This document shows positions 56,589 to 64,000 of a DNA stretch of 64,000 bases, one piece after another. The stretch is taken from NCBI GenBank assembly GCA_041391725.1, contig JAWKNL010000003.1, positions 186,001 through 250,000 on the forward strand. Reading direction: 5' to 3'. How positions within the stretch are numbered: position 1 is the stretch's first letter; each line of letters starts with the position of its first letter. Below the pieces are notes generated by a model, which saw only the letters and a program-made list of their open reading frames with translations, was not told the origin of the DNA and did no database searches. Position numbers and translations under genes: made by a program. Origin of the DNA: JAGQVA01 sp041391725 (GTDB lineage Bacteria; Bacteroidota; Bacteroidia; J057).

Positions 56589-58904
56589 ATGCATACTACC
56601 ACCGCTACCAGTGAACCTAAGTTAAAGGAGTCTGCCTCCGGACAGCCTAAAACCCCCAGAAAGAAACCTTCCTACAAATTACCCCGATATTTCTTTCTTG
56701 GAATGGTCTTACTGGCCACAATCGCTGTGCTTGGATTTATCACCTACACAGCACAGGATCTTCCGGCTCTCACCGAAATTGAAAATCCAAAATCAAGCCT
56801 TTCCACACAGGTGATTTCTGCTGATGGCACTGTGCTGGATAATTTTTATGTTACAGAAAACCGGGTCAATGTAAAACTCAACGATGTCTCTCCTTATGTC
56901 GTAGATGCCCTGATAGCCACCGAAGATGCCCGTTTTTATGAACACTCCGGCGTAGATTACTGGTCCATTCCCGCACTTCTGAAAAGAAACCTGACAGGAA
57001 CTACCAGCGGCGGCAGCACCATTACTATGCAGCTTTCCCGCAATCTTTTTAATGCTGTAAGCCGTGAAAGAACTGCCATCCGCAAAATCAAGGAAGTCAT
57101 CGTTTCGGCATTGCTGGAAAAAAATTATACCAAGCAGGAAATCCTCGAAGGTTATCTCAATACGGTAAACATATACGGCAATGCATACGGCATTGAAATG
57201 GCTTCGCAGCGGCTGTTTGGCAAAAAATCAAGAAATCTCAATATCGATGAAGCTGCCGTAATGGTAGGTATGCTGAAAGGACAGGGCGTATTTGATCCGA
57301 TACGCAATCCCGACACCGTTATCTCCCGGAGAAATGTCGTTTTCGGGCAAATGGTAAAATATGGTTTCCTCAATCCCGATTCCATAAATATCGACAGTCT
57401 CAAAAGCCTGCCCATTGTCACCGCTGCACAGGGCCGGGATCATGTCCAGGGTACGGCCCCCTACTTCCGCCAGCACGTACGCGCTTTTCTCAAAGAATGG
57501 TGCCAGAATAACCCCAAACCCGACGGTACTTTCTATAATCCTTATACCGACGGGCTGAAAGTTTACACAACCCTCGACGCACGTATGCAAATGCATGCCG
57601 AGGCTGCTGTAAGGGAACACCTGTCAAAACTCCAGGAAAGTTTCAACAAACATCTTAAAGGTCACGAGCCTTATAAAGAAGAGCCTGCCATTCTCACAGA
57701 CCTTACCCGCCAGTCAGAACGGTACCTGAAAGCAAAAAAGGCGGGCAAATCAGATTCTGAAATCGACGCAGAATTTGCGAAACCCGTGAAAATGCGGATT
57801 TTTAGCTGGAATGGCGACATTGACACTGTCCTGTCCCCGCTGGATTCGATAAAATATTACTCCCAGTTTCTGGAAACAGGTATGGTCTCCATTAACCCGA
57901 TCAACGGTGAGATAAAAGCCTGGATCGGGGGTATTGATTTTGAATATTTCAAATATGACCATGTCGCCCTGGGAAAACGCCAGGTGGGATCCACATTCAA
58001 GCCATTTGTTTACGCTGCGGCGATTGACTATGGCAATCGTACACCTTGTGACCAGGAGCTAAATCAGCCTGTAGTTTTTGAAAATACCGACGGAAACGGA
58101 ACCCGCTGGGTTCCCAAAAATTCTGACGGAAAGATCGGCGGTCTGATGACGCTTCGCACGGCACTCGCTACTTCTACCAACCTTGTCACTGCACGGCTGA
58201 TCAAACAGATTACACCTACGGTTGTCGCAAAATACGCCCAGCGTATGGGCATTCAAACCCCGCTGGAACCGGTTCCTTCTCTCTGTCTCGGCACTACCGA
58301 TCTTTCTGTGCTTGAGCTTACCGGAGCATACGGTACTTTCGTCAACAGGGGGCGCCGCCTCGATCCGCATTTTATTTCGCGGATTGAAGATAACAAGGGA
58401 AATGTTCTTGCAGAATTTCAGCCTACCCCCGTTCAGGCACTCAGCGAAAACTCTGCCTATATGATGATTGAATTGCTGAAAGGTGTGGTTGATGAGCCGG
58501 GAGGCACAGCAAGCCGGCTTCGTTATATGTACAAATTTCGCAATGAAATTGGTGCAAAAACCGGCACTACCCAAAACCATTCGGATGGATGGTTTGTAGG
58601 CGTTACTCCCAACCTTGTGTCGGGTGTGTGGGTAGGTTGTGCAGACAGGAGGGTGCGGTTCCGCACGATTACGCTTGGGCAGGGAGCCAGTATGGCCTTG
58701 CCTATATGGGCAATTTATATGCAAAAACTTTATGAAGATCCTGCAATAGGTCTGCCACAGGACCGGTTTATACGGCCCGGCGGTTTTGATGTAAACTTCG
58801 CCTGCGGCAGTGGCAACAGCAATGAACGTTTGGATATATTCACCAGGGGTGAAACAGAAAGGCGACGCCCCGTCAGTTCTGACGATCTTGACAGTTTTGA
58901 TTGA
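56589..58904 (+). CDS. Class A penicillin-binding protein (PBP1a type)
   Basis: 771 aa. A cytoplasmic tail, one membrane helix (YFFLGMVLLATIAVLGFITY), a GT51 domain with EDARFYEHSGVDYW and GGSTITMQLSRNLF, and a transpeptidase domain with STFKPF (catalytic Ser), STN and KTGTT. It polymerises and crosslinks peptidoglycan. It has a 100-bp leader with a -7-like TATCTTTC at 56551-56558. It ends 2 bp before the uvrC ATG. Confidence 0.95.
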   Translation: MHTTTATSEPKLKESASGQPKTPRKKPSYKLPRYFFLGMVLLATIAVLGFITYTAQDLPALTEIENPKSSLSTQVISADGTVLDNFYVTENRVNVKLNDVSPYVVDALIATEDARFYEHSGVDYWSIPALLKRNLTGTTSGGSTITMQLSRNLFNAVSRERTAIRKIKEVIVSALLEKNYTKQEILEGYLNTVNIYGNAYGIEMASQRLFGKKSRNLNIDEAAVMVGMLKGQGVFDPIRNPDTVISRRNVVFGQMVKYGFLNPDSINIDSLKSLPIVTAAQGRDHVQGTAPYFRQHVRAFLKEWCQNNPKPDGTFYNPYTDGLKVYTTLDARMQMHAEAAVREHLSKLQESFNKHLKGHEPYKEEPAILTDLTRQSERYLKAKKAGKSDSEIDAEFAKPVKMRIFSWNGDIDTVLSPLDSIKYYSQFLETGMVSINPINGEIKAWIGGIDFEYFKYDHVALGKRQVGSTFKPFVYAAAIDYGNRTPCDQELNQPVVFENTDGNGTRWVPKNSDGKIGGLMTLRTALATSTNLVTARLIKQITPTVVAKYAQRMGIQTPLEPVPSLCLGTTDLSVLELTGAYGTFVNRGRRLDPHFISRIEDNKGNVLAEFQPTPVQALSENSAYMMIELLKGVVDEPGGTASRLRYMYKFRNEIGAKTGTTQNHSDGWFVGVTPNLVSGVWVGCADRRVRFRTITLGQGASMALPIWAIYMQKLYEDPAIGLPQDRFIRPGGFDVNFACGSGNSNERLDIFTRGETERRRPVSSDDLDSFD

Positions 58905-58906
58905 GC

Positions 58907-60724
58907 ATGAGCACCAATCCGGAAGTTTTGGACAAAGTGCGGAGCCTGCCTGATGCTCCGGGAGTGTATCGCTTCCTCAACAAAAAGGGGAAAATCATTT
59001 ACATAGGAAAAGCCAAGGACCTGAAAAAAAGGGTGAGCAGTTATTTTGTCTCCTCACGTCAGCATACATACCGAATTCAGCATCTCGTAAGAAATATTGA
59101 CGACCTGGCTTACACCGTCACCGACAGCGAGGCAGAGGCCCTGCTCCTCGAAAACAATCTCATCAAAAACCACCAGCCCCGGTACAATATTCTACTGAAA
59201 GACGGGAAAACCTATCCCTATATCTGCATAAAAAAGGAGCGATTCCCCAGAGTTTTTTCTACCCGAAACAAAATCAGCGATGGTTCGACCTACTTTGGAC
59301 CCTATCCCAGTGTGAGCACGATGAAAGCGCTTCTCGAACTGATTCGCGGGTTTATCAAATTGCGAAACTGTAATTTCTATCTTTCTCAGGAAAACATAAA
59401 TGCAGGGAAATTTAAGGTTTGCCTTGAATATCAGATCGGCAATTGTGGCGGCCCGTGTGAAGCGAAAGTGAGTGAGGCAGAATACATGGAAGGCATTGAC
59501 CAGATCAGAAATATCCTCCGGGGAAGGCTCACACCTGTATTGCAGAGTCTGGAATCAAAAATGATGGAAGCAGCCGAAAACTATGAGTTTGAAAAGGCTG
59601 AGTTCCTCAAAAAAAGGCTGGAAAGTATCAAAGCCTACAAAATAAAAAGTACCGTTGTCTCCGAAAAAATCAACGATCTGGAGGTGCTGACCATTGATAC
59701 GGAACAGCAACTCTCTGTGGTCAACCATTTTAAGGTACAGAACGGAGCCATCGTACAGACCCATTCATGGGAAATCAGAAAAACACATCAGGAAGAGGAT
59801 GAAGAAATCCTTATGTCTTCATTTAACTATCTCCTGGGTGAGGAGGAAGAGTTGTTTCCTGAAATTGTTACCAATCTCCCGCTGGATGTTGAATCCCTTC
59901 CCGAAGGCTATACCAATACAGTCCCTCAAAAAGGAGACAAAAAACATCTGACCGACCTTTCGCTCAAAAACTGCCGTACGCTGCTGATAGAAAAACTTTA
60001 CAATCAGAACTTCCGGCAAAAAAAGACTCCGGGGGAAAAAATGATGGAAGAGCTGCAAAAGGAGCTCCGGATGGAAAACCTTCCCGATCACATTGAGTGT
60101 TTTGACAACTCCAACTTCCAGGGAAGCTCTCCGGTAGCTTCTGTGGTTGTATTTAAGGAAGGAAAACCAGCAAAAAAAGACTACCGCCATTTTAATATTA
60201 AGACTGTGGAAGGCCCCAATGATTTTGCTTCCATGGAGGAAATTGTTACACGCAGATATAAGCGGTTGCTGGACGAAAAAGAACCATTACCCAAACTCAT
60301 CATCATAGATGGAGGGAAAGGGCAGTTGAGCAGTGCGGCAACGGCGCTCGAAAGTCTGGGGCTGCTTCACAAAATTCCGATGGTAGGCATAGCCAAAAGG
60401 CTGGAGGAGATATACCGGGTGGGGGACAGTATTCCACTGCATATCGATAAAAAAAGCCCCGCATTGCATCTGATTCAACAGATCAGGAATGAGGCTCACC
60501 GCTTTGCGATTACCTTTCACCGCGACAAGAGGAGCAAAGCACCCAACCAGCGATCGGCACTTACATCTATCAAGGGAATAGGAGAACAGGCGGAGAAGGA
60601 GATCATCCAGATATTCAAATCCGTGCGAAAACTCAAAAATGCCACACCCGAAGAACTGGAAGCGCAGTTGGGAAAACACCGTGCAAAGCTCATCCTCGAA
60701 GCTATAGAGCAGGGGGTGATATAA
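58907..60724 (+). CDS. uvrC: Excinuclease ABC subunit C
   Basis: 605 aa from the ATG at 58907 (MSTNPEVLDKVR); a TTG at 58901 overlaps the previous stop. GIY-YIG domain (DAPGVYRFLNKKGKIIYIGK), UVR-type helical segment (ENYEFEKAEFLKKRLE), RNase H-like domain (ECFDNSNFQGS, LIIDGGKGQLSSA) and C-terminal HhH (LTSIKGIGEQAEKEI). It makes the dual incisions of nucleotide excision repair. Confidence 0.97.
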   Translation: MSTNPEVLDKVRSLPDAPGVYRFLNKKGKIIYIGKAKDLKKRVSSYFVSSRQHTYRIQHLVRNIDDLAYTVTDSEAEALLLENNLIKNHQPRYNILLKDGKTYPYICIKKERFPRVFSTRNKISDGSTYFGPYPSVSTMKALLELIRGFIKLRNCNFYLSQENINAGKFKVCLEYQIGNCGGPCEAKVSEAEYMEGIDQIRNILRGRLTPVLQSLESKMMEAAENYEFEKAEFLKKRLESIKAYKIKSTVVSEKINDLEVLTIDTEQQLSVVNHFKVQNGAIVQTHSWEIRKTHQEEDEEILMSSFNYLLGEEEELFPEIVTNLPLDVESLPEGYTNTVPQKGDKKHLTDLSLKNCRTLLIEKLYNQNFRQKKTPGEKMMEELQKELRMENLPDHIECFDNSNFQGSSPVASVVVFKEGKPAKKDYRHFNIKTVEGPNDFASMEEIVTRRYKRLLDEKEPLPKLIIIDGGKGQLSSAATALESLGLLHKIPMVGIAKRLEEIYRVGDSIPLHIDKKSPALHLIQQIRNEAHRFAITFHRDKRSKAPNQRSALTSIKGIGEQAEKEIIQIFKSVRKLKNATPEELEAQLGKHRAKLILEAIEQGVI

Positions 60725-60750
60725 AAATTGGCGAAAAAGAAAGCAAAAAA

Positions 60751-60786
60751 AAATGCGTCCCGAATGGAACGCATTTCTGTTTTTTA
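60751..60786. terminator. Bidirectional intrinsic terminator (uvrC / gldN)
   Basis: AAATGCGT (60751-60758) pairs with ACGCATTT (60769-60776) around a short loop, followed by TGTTTTTTA on the plus strand; on the minus strand the arm runs into T9. It lies between convergent uvrC and gldN. Confidence 0.85.
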
Positions 60787-60798
60787 TAGGAGTACCCA

Positions 60799-61692
60799 TT
60801 AGTAGCTCCAGAGGTGGTGTTCAAATTCCACCAGTTTTTGTCTTCTGTCTTCAGCTTCCTGGAGAGAGCGCACACCTTCACCGGAAACGTTGATGATGTA
60901 GCTATGGAAAAGACGGAGTTCAAACACTTCACGCATGGTTTTGTATTCTGCGTCATTGAAGCGGTTTTTCCACTGCGCATTGTCAAGCGTTTCGATTACA
61001 TCAGCGTAAGCAAACGTACAGAGTTTCTTCTCAGGAAGCGCTTCGCCCGGATCGGTCCAGATCAGTTCAATAAACTGAATATCATAGATCATATCTGAGC
61101 GGGTCTTATCAAAAATACGGTCTTCTACAAAGTGAATCACGTTTTCGAAGGGAGCCGGGTCAAAATCACCATTAAATCCACCACCACTGGCCACTGCGTC
61201 TCCGCCAAGATCGTCGAAGTCGGAGCCAAATTCGTCGCCGCCACCTTCTTCATCGCCAAATCCCCATTCGTCACCACCAGATTCGCCACCGAAATCGTCA
61301 AATCCACCTTCAGATCCATCGCCGAAGCCTGTATCAGGTTCATCAAAATCACCATCACCGGTAAGACTTCCTTCAAACTCTTCAATGCGCTTGAGCACAT
61401 CTTCGTAGCTCAAAGGCTTGGTGAGGCTGTCGGGATGGTATGCAACGAATTTACCGTGTTTCAGTCCGTTGAAAAGCGACATGACCAGACCTTCTTTTTC
61501 GGTGTACTGCGAGTTGTCAGTATAGAAAGGGCTTTCACGTCTGATCAGAGGAGCATTGATTTTCTCGTTCAGATCAATCCGGTTTACCACTTTCCTGCGC
61601 CAGAAGTGATCATCTTTGCGGGAGGGAAATTGTGCAAACGCATCAACGAAGCACAGGGTAAAGATAACGCCGACAAGAACGTATTTTTTCAT
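60799..61692 (-). CDS. gldN: GldN/PorN, T9SS ring component, with an acidic glycine-rich insertion
   Basis: 297 aa, signal peptide MKKYVLVGVIFTLCFVDAFAQ. GldN family blocks: RIDLNEKINAPLIRRESPFY, DIQFIELIWTDPGEALP and YIINVSGEGVRSLQEAEDRRQ-type end. Residues ~108-182 are an unusual Asp/Glu/Gly/Phe-rich insertion (DGDFDEPDTGFGDGS and similar). GldN forms the periplasmic ring with GldK. It is 12 bp after gldM. Confidence 0.93.
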   Translation of the reverse strand: MKKYVLVGVIFTLCFVDAFAQFPSRKDDHFWRRKVVNRIDLNEKINAPLIRRESPFYTDNSQYTEKEGLVMSLFNGLKHGKFVAYHPDSLTKPLSYEDVLKRIEEFEGSLTGDGDFDEPDTGFGDGSEGGFDDFGGESGGDEWGFGDEEGGGDEFGSDFDDLGGDAVASGGGFNGDFDPAPFENVIHFVEDRIFDKTRSDMIYDIQFIELIWTDPGEALPEKKLCTFAYADVIETLDNAQWKNRFNDAEYKTMREVFELRLFHSYIINVSGEGVRSLQEAEDRRQKLVEFEHHLWSY

Positions 61693-61704
61693 AGTAAAGA
61701 GAGG

Positions 61705-63401
61705 TTATTGAACAACAAGAGACAGTGTTCTTTGAATTTCATTGAATTTTTCGGGGACACGCTTTTTCTCAAAGTTCACCCGATAGATTTCATTGATCCG
61801 GACATAAACTTTGGTTCCGGGTCTGGCTTCACGCACACGTGTGCCGAGGGGAACTTCGATCGCCTTGGTAGCATCCTGACCGGCACAGTTGACCTGGTTT
61901 ACCTGAGTAGGTGGTCCGAGAGACAATTGAGCAAGCACATCAATGCTGGTGATACCATAGCGTGCATCTTCGGGAAGTGCGGAAGCAAAATCATCATCAG
62001 GCTCAATGCGGACGGCCACGCGGCTGGTTTTGGGAACCATTTCAGCACCGTTGTAGGTACGACCGTTGATTGCCATATTGATACCGGGTTTGGGAGGATT
62101 GATTACCTTATAATCGACATCGCCGATTTTAATGGTTTTACCACCTGTAACACTATTGACGGTTACTTTACATGCATTTCCGCTGGGTACAATCCGGAAT
62201 TTTTTAGGCGTTTTCTGGCTAGGATTACCGTAGCCTGGCTGGCCTCAATCCGGGGAGAGTACTGATCGCCGAGAGCGGGAACATCGATATTTACGTCATT
62301 ACCGCAGTTTCTGTACAGGTTTTGTACGGCGGCAGAGGTGATGACAATTTCAGGCTTACGTACGGTAAATTTACCTTCCACATTAAGGGTTTCGAAACCA
62401 CCGGTAGCTTTAGGAACCTGTATAGCGGCAGTATAGCTTTGTACACCTTCGTTTTTACCGGCCCCAATGACACCACCGCTCGCGGGAATAGTAAGGGTAG
62501 CCATACTTGCTCCGGGTTCCTGCTTGATCGATCCGGAACCACTGGAGAACCGGGGTTGAATCTGGCTGGAAGACATGGAGACAAACAGTTTGGTCTCAAA
62601 CTGAAGACCTGCGGGAACGATGGTGGCTGTAGGCGCATCAATCGCGATCACCTTATCTGCTTTGAAGGCAACTACCCCGAGGCGGTTGTTGAGCAGGTTC
62701 AGGAGATTTTTTTCTTTTTCGTAAATATCCAGCTTCATGGCTTCGAGCGTAGCCATATTAGCGATGACAGGTCCTTCGAAAGTAAAAAACTCCCAGGTTT
62801 TTTTCTGCTTATCCTGAGTAGTACTTTGCTCCGGGTCCTGAGTAAGGTACTCCTCTTCCAGCTTGAGTTTAGGCACTTTGGGATCTCTCAACTGAGCGTT
62901 ATACATATCCACCAGATATTTGGTGTATCCGTCGAGTTCCTGGTGAAGTTTGTGAGCTTCCCCATTTCCCCGGCCCTCATTGAGTTCCTGTTCCTTGCCC
63001 AATCCCATCCAGTATTGGAGGTTTTTCTCAGTTTCATCTTTTTTCTCAAGCTGACCGGTTTCCGGGTTTACCCCTGCGATTTCGGTCATTTTGGCGATGT
63101 GATTGTCGAGAAGGCCAATGAGTGCAGAAGTTTTCCCTTTGATTTGGTCAAGTGTATCCAAAAGACCTTCATTGGAACGTTTTCCTTCATTGGTAATCTC
63201 GCTGTTGATCTCTTCTTTCATGCTGGCCATGAAAGATTCAGAGTTTGTAAGCGCGGTCTGAGCAGATTTATTCAGCTTGTTTTTGATTGTCTCAAAAGCA
63301 TTAAGAATCTCCGCGCTGATATTGATTGCCAGAAGTGCGAGCAACACGAGGTACATCATGTTGATCATTTTCTGACGTGGAGACATTTTACCTGATGCCA
63401 T
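61705..63401 (-). pseudogene. gldM: GldM/PorM, T9SS motor component, single-base frameshift
   Basis: From the ATG at 63401 the frame covers the transmembrane helix (INMMYLVLLALLAINISAEIL) and periplasmic domains, and stops at 62163. A one-base deletion near 62225 (missing A on the coding strand) separates it from the last ~170 residues, which read SQKTPKKFRIVPSGNACKV and INGRTYNGAEMVPKTSR to 61705. Restored length is ~565 aa, as expected. GldM is the proton-driven stator-rotor partner of GldL. A consensus error is likely because the gene is essential for T9SS. Confidence 0.88.
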
Positions 63402-63450
63402 TTTCTTCTTTCTTTTTTAAGTTAAAAACTAAAATCGAACAGAGGAACCA

Positions 63451-64000
63451 TTATCTGGCACCACCGGCCATAGCTGAGAGCATGTTACCGTAAACCTGGT
63501 TGAGTTTCTGGAGGTTGCGGTTCAGTTCAGCCATACCATCTTTGTATTGAGCTGCGTCTTTGCTGGCTTCGGCCATGGAAGACATTGCTTCGGTCATTGC
63601 ACCATAGAACTGGTTGAGCGATTTCAGGTGAGTTTTGGCATCCTGGAGTTCCAGTTCGTAGATAGAATTGAGAGAGGTAAGATTTTTGGTGATTGCCTGT
63701 ACCTGCTCGTGGTAAGCCTGTGCATCTGTGGCAGCATTGGCAAAACCGGCCATAGAGTTAACTGCAACAGAGTAGCTTTGGTTGAGGCTTTCGATTTTGG
63801 AAGAAGCTTCCTTAATTCTGACAGCATACTCATTGGTAGCACCTGCGGCGTCTGCAACACCAGACAATTTGCCTACATTGGTATTGAGACCGACAAGGGT
63901 ATCGGACAATTCGGAGAGAACACTGCTGTCGAGCCTTGCCATTTCCGGGGTAAGAGATTCGATTACCGGAGCTTCATACGTGGGTTCTGCAAGGATAGGA
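63451..64000 (-). CDS. gldL: GldL/PorL, T9SS motor component (N-terminus outside the window)
   Basis: The frame is open at the window edge; only ~183 C-terminal residues are seen. They are a long coiled coil with repeated NxLYxxEL-type heptads (SLNSIYELELQDAKTHLKSL, LNQFYGAMTEAMSSMAEAS). This is the cytoplasmic region of GldL; the membrane helices lie beyond 64000. It is 49 bp upstream of gldM. Confidence 0.92.
   Translation of the reverse strand, partial: PILAEPTYEAPVIESLTPEMARLDSSVLSELSDTLVGLNTNVGKLSGVADAAGATNEYAVRIKEASSKIESLNQSYSVAVNSMAGFANAATDAQAYHEQVQAITKNLTSLNSIYELELQDAKTHLKSLNQFYGAMTEAMSSMAEASKDAAQYKDGMAELNRNLQKLNQVYGNMLSAMAGGAR

Noticed and set aside
61132..63395. Two long plus-strand reading frames
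   Set aside because: They are antisense to gldN and gldM; their sequence has no family features.
1..64000. tRNA, rRNA, riboswitch or transposase genes
   Set aside because: No cloverleaf, rRNA or riboswitch signature and no transposase reading frame could be supported by eye in any intergenic stretch.

Overview
The window comes from a member of the Bacteroidota, probably a Saprospiria- or Cytophagia-like lineage. The evidence is a gldL-gldM-gldN cluster and a split sprE/porW homologue (type IX secretion and gliding), an F1Fo ATP synthase operon without atpD/atpC and with the long His-rich AtpB N-terminus of this phylum, lipoprotein signal peptides throughout, and TAnnTTTG-type -7 promoter boxes. 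No rRNA or tRNA gene was recognised.

Layout. 1-3.2 kb: a tandem duplication of an MbnP-like copper-protein gene plus a dihaem MbnH/cytochrome c peroxidase gene. 3.3-10.3 kb (minus): sucA, a lipoprotein, a TlpA thioredoxin, a lone PAS protein, an M14 peptidase and a DUF3592-like membrane protein. 10.4-13 kb (plus): a thioesterase, an unknown gene, three DnaA-box-like 9-mers and ddl. 13-19.3 kb (minus): a frameshifted AAA/PD-(D/E)XK gene, a secreted repeat lipoprotein, and frameshifted PHP-phosphoesterase and GH92 genes. 19.3-25.8 kb: an accessory island of Rhs/YD-repeat fragments, three type II toxin-antitoxin modules, an 89-bp structured palindrome, an Rhs tip with a SleB-like cell-wall hydrolase followed by a lipoprotein immunity candidate, and a second tip/lipoprotein pair in AT-rich DNA. 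25.8-31.7 kb (minus): a frameshifted GH20 gene, a CDGSH/ferredoxin-like protein, ilvE, waaA, a HepT-MntA module and an outer-membrane-like protein. 32-39.5 kb (plus): a nucleotide-sugar operon (DegT aminotransferase, ugd, UDP-xylose synthase, rfbC, rfbA) and a YfhO-like membrane protein. 39.5-46.4 kb: a GDPD, a secreted AAA-like pseudo-ATPase, gcvH, a TPR protein, a serpin, and a divergent caspase-fold membrane protein lacking the catalytic His. 46.4-53.7 kb (minus): M23 peptidase - bactofilin - atpZ - atpI-like - atpB-E-F-H-A-G. 53.8-60.7 kb (plus): sprE/porW, a PBP1a-type protein and uvrC. 60.8-64 kb (minus): gldN, gldM and the end of gldL.

A recurring feature is single-base indels, mostly in short homopolymers, that split conserved genes (AAA gene, PHP gene, GH92, GH20, toxin-antitoxin genes, bactofilin, sprE, gldM). 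Because T9SS core genes are hit, consensus sequencing error is the simplest explanation for many of them, although their density is highest in the 13-27 kb accessory stretch. The most interesting biology is the serpin/pseudo-caspase pair, the exported AAA-like protein, the Rhs-SleB toxin with its exported immunity candidate, and the duplicated MbnP/MbnH cassette.
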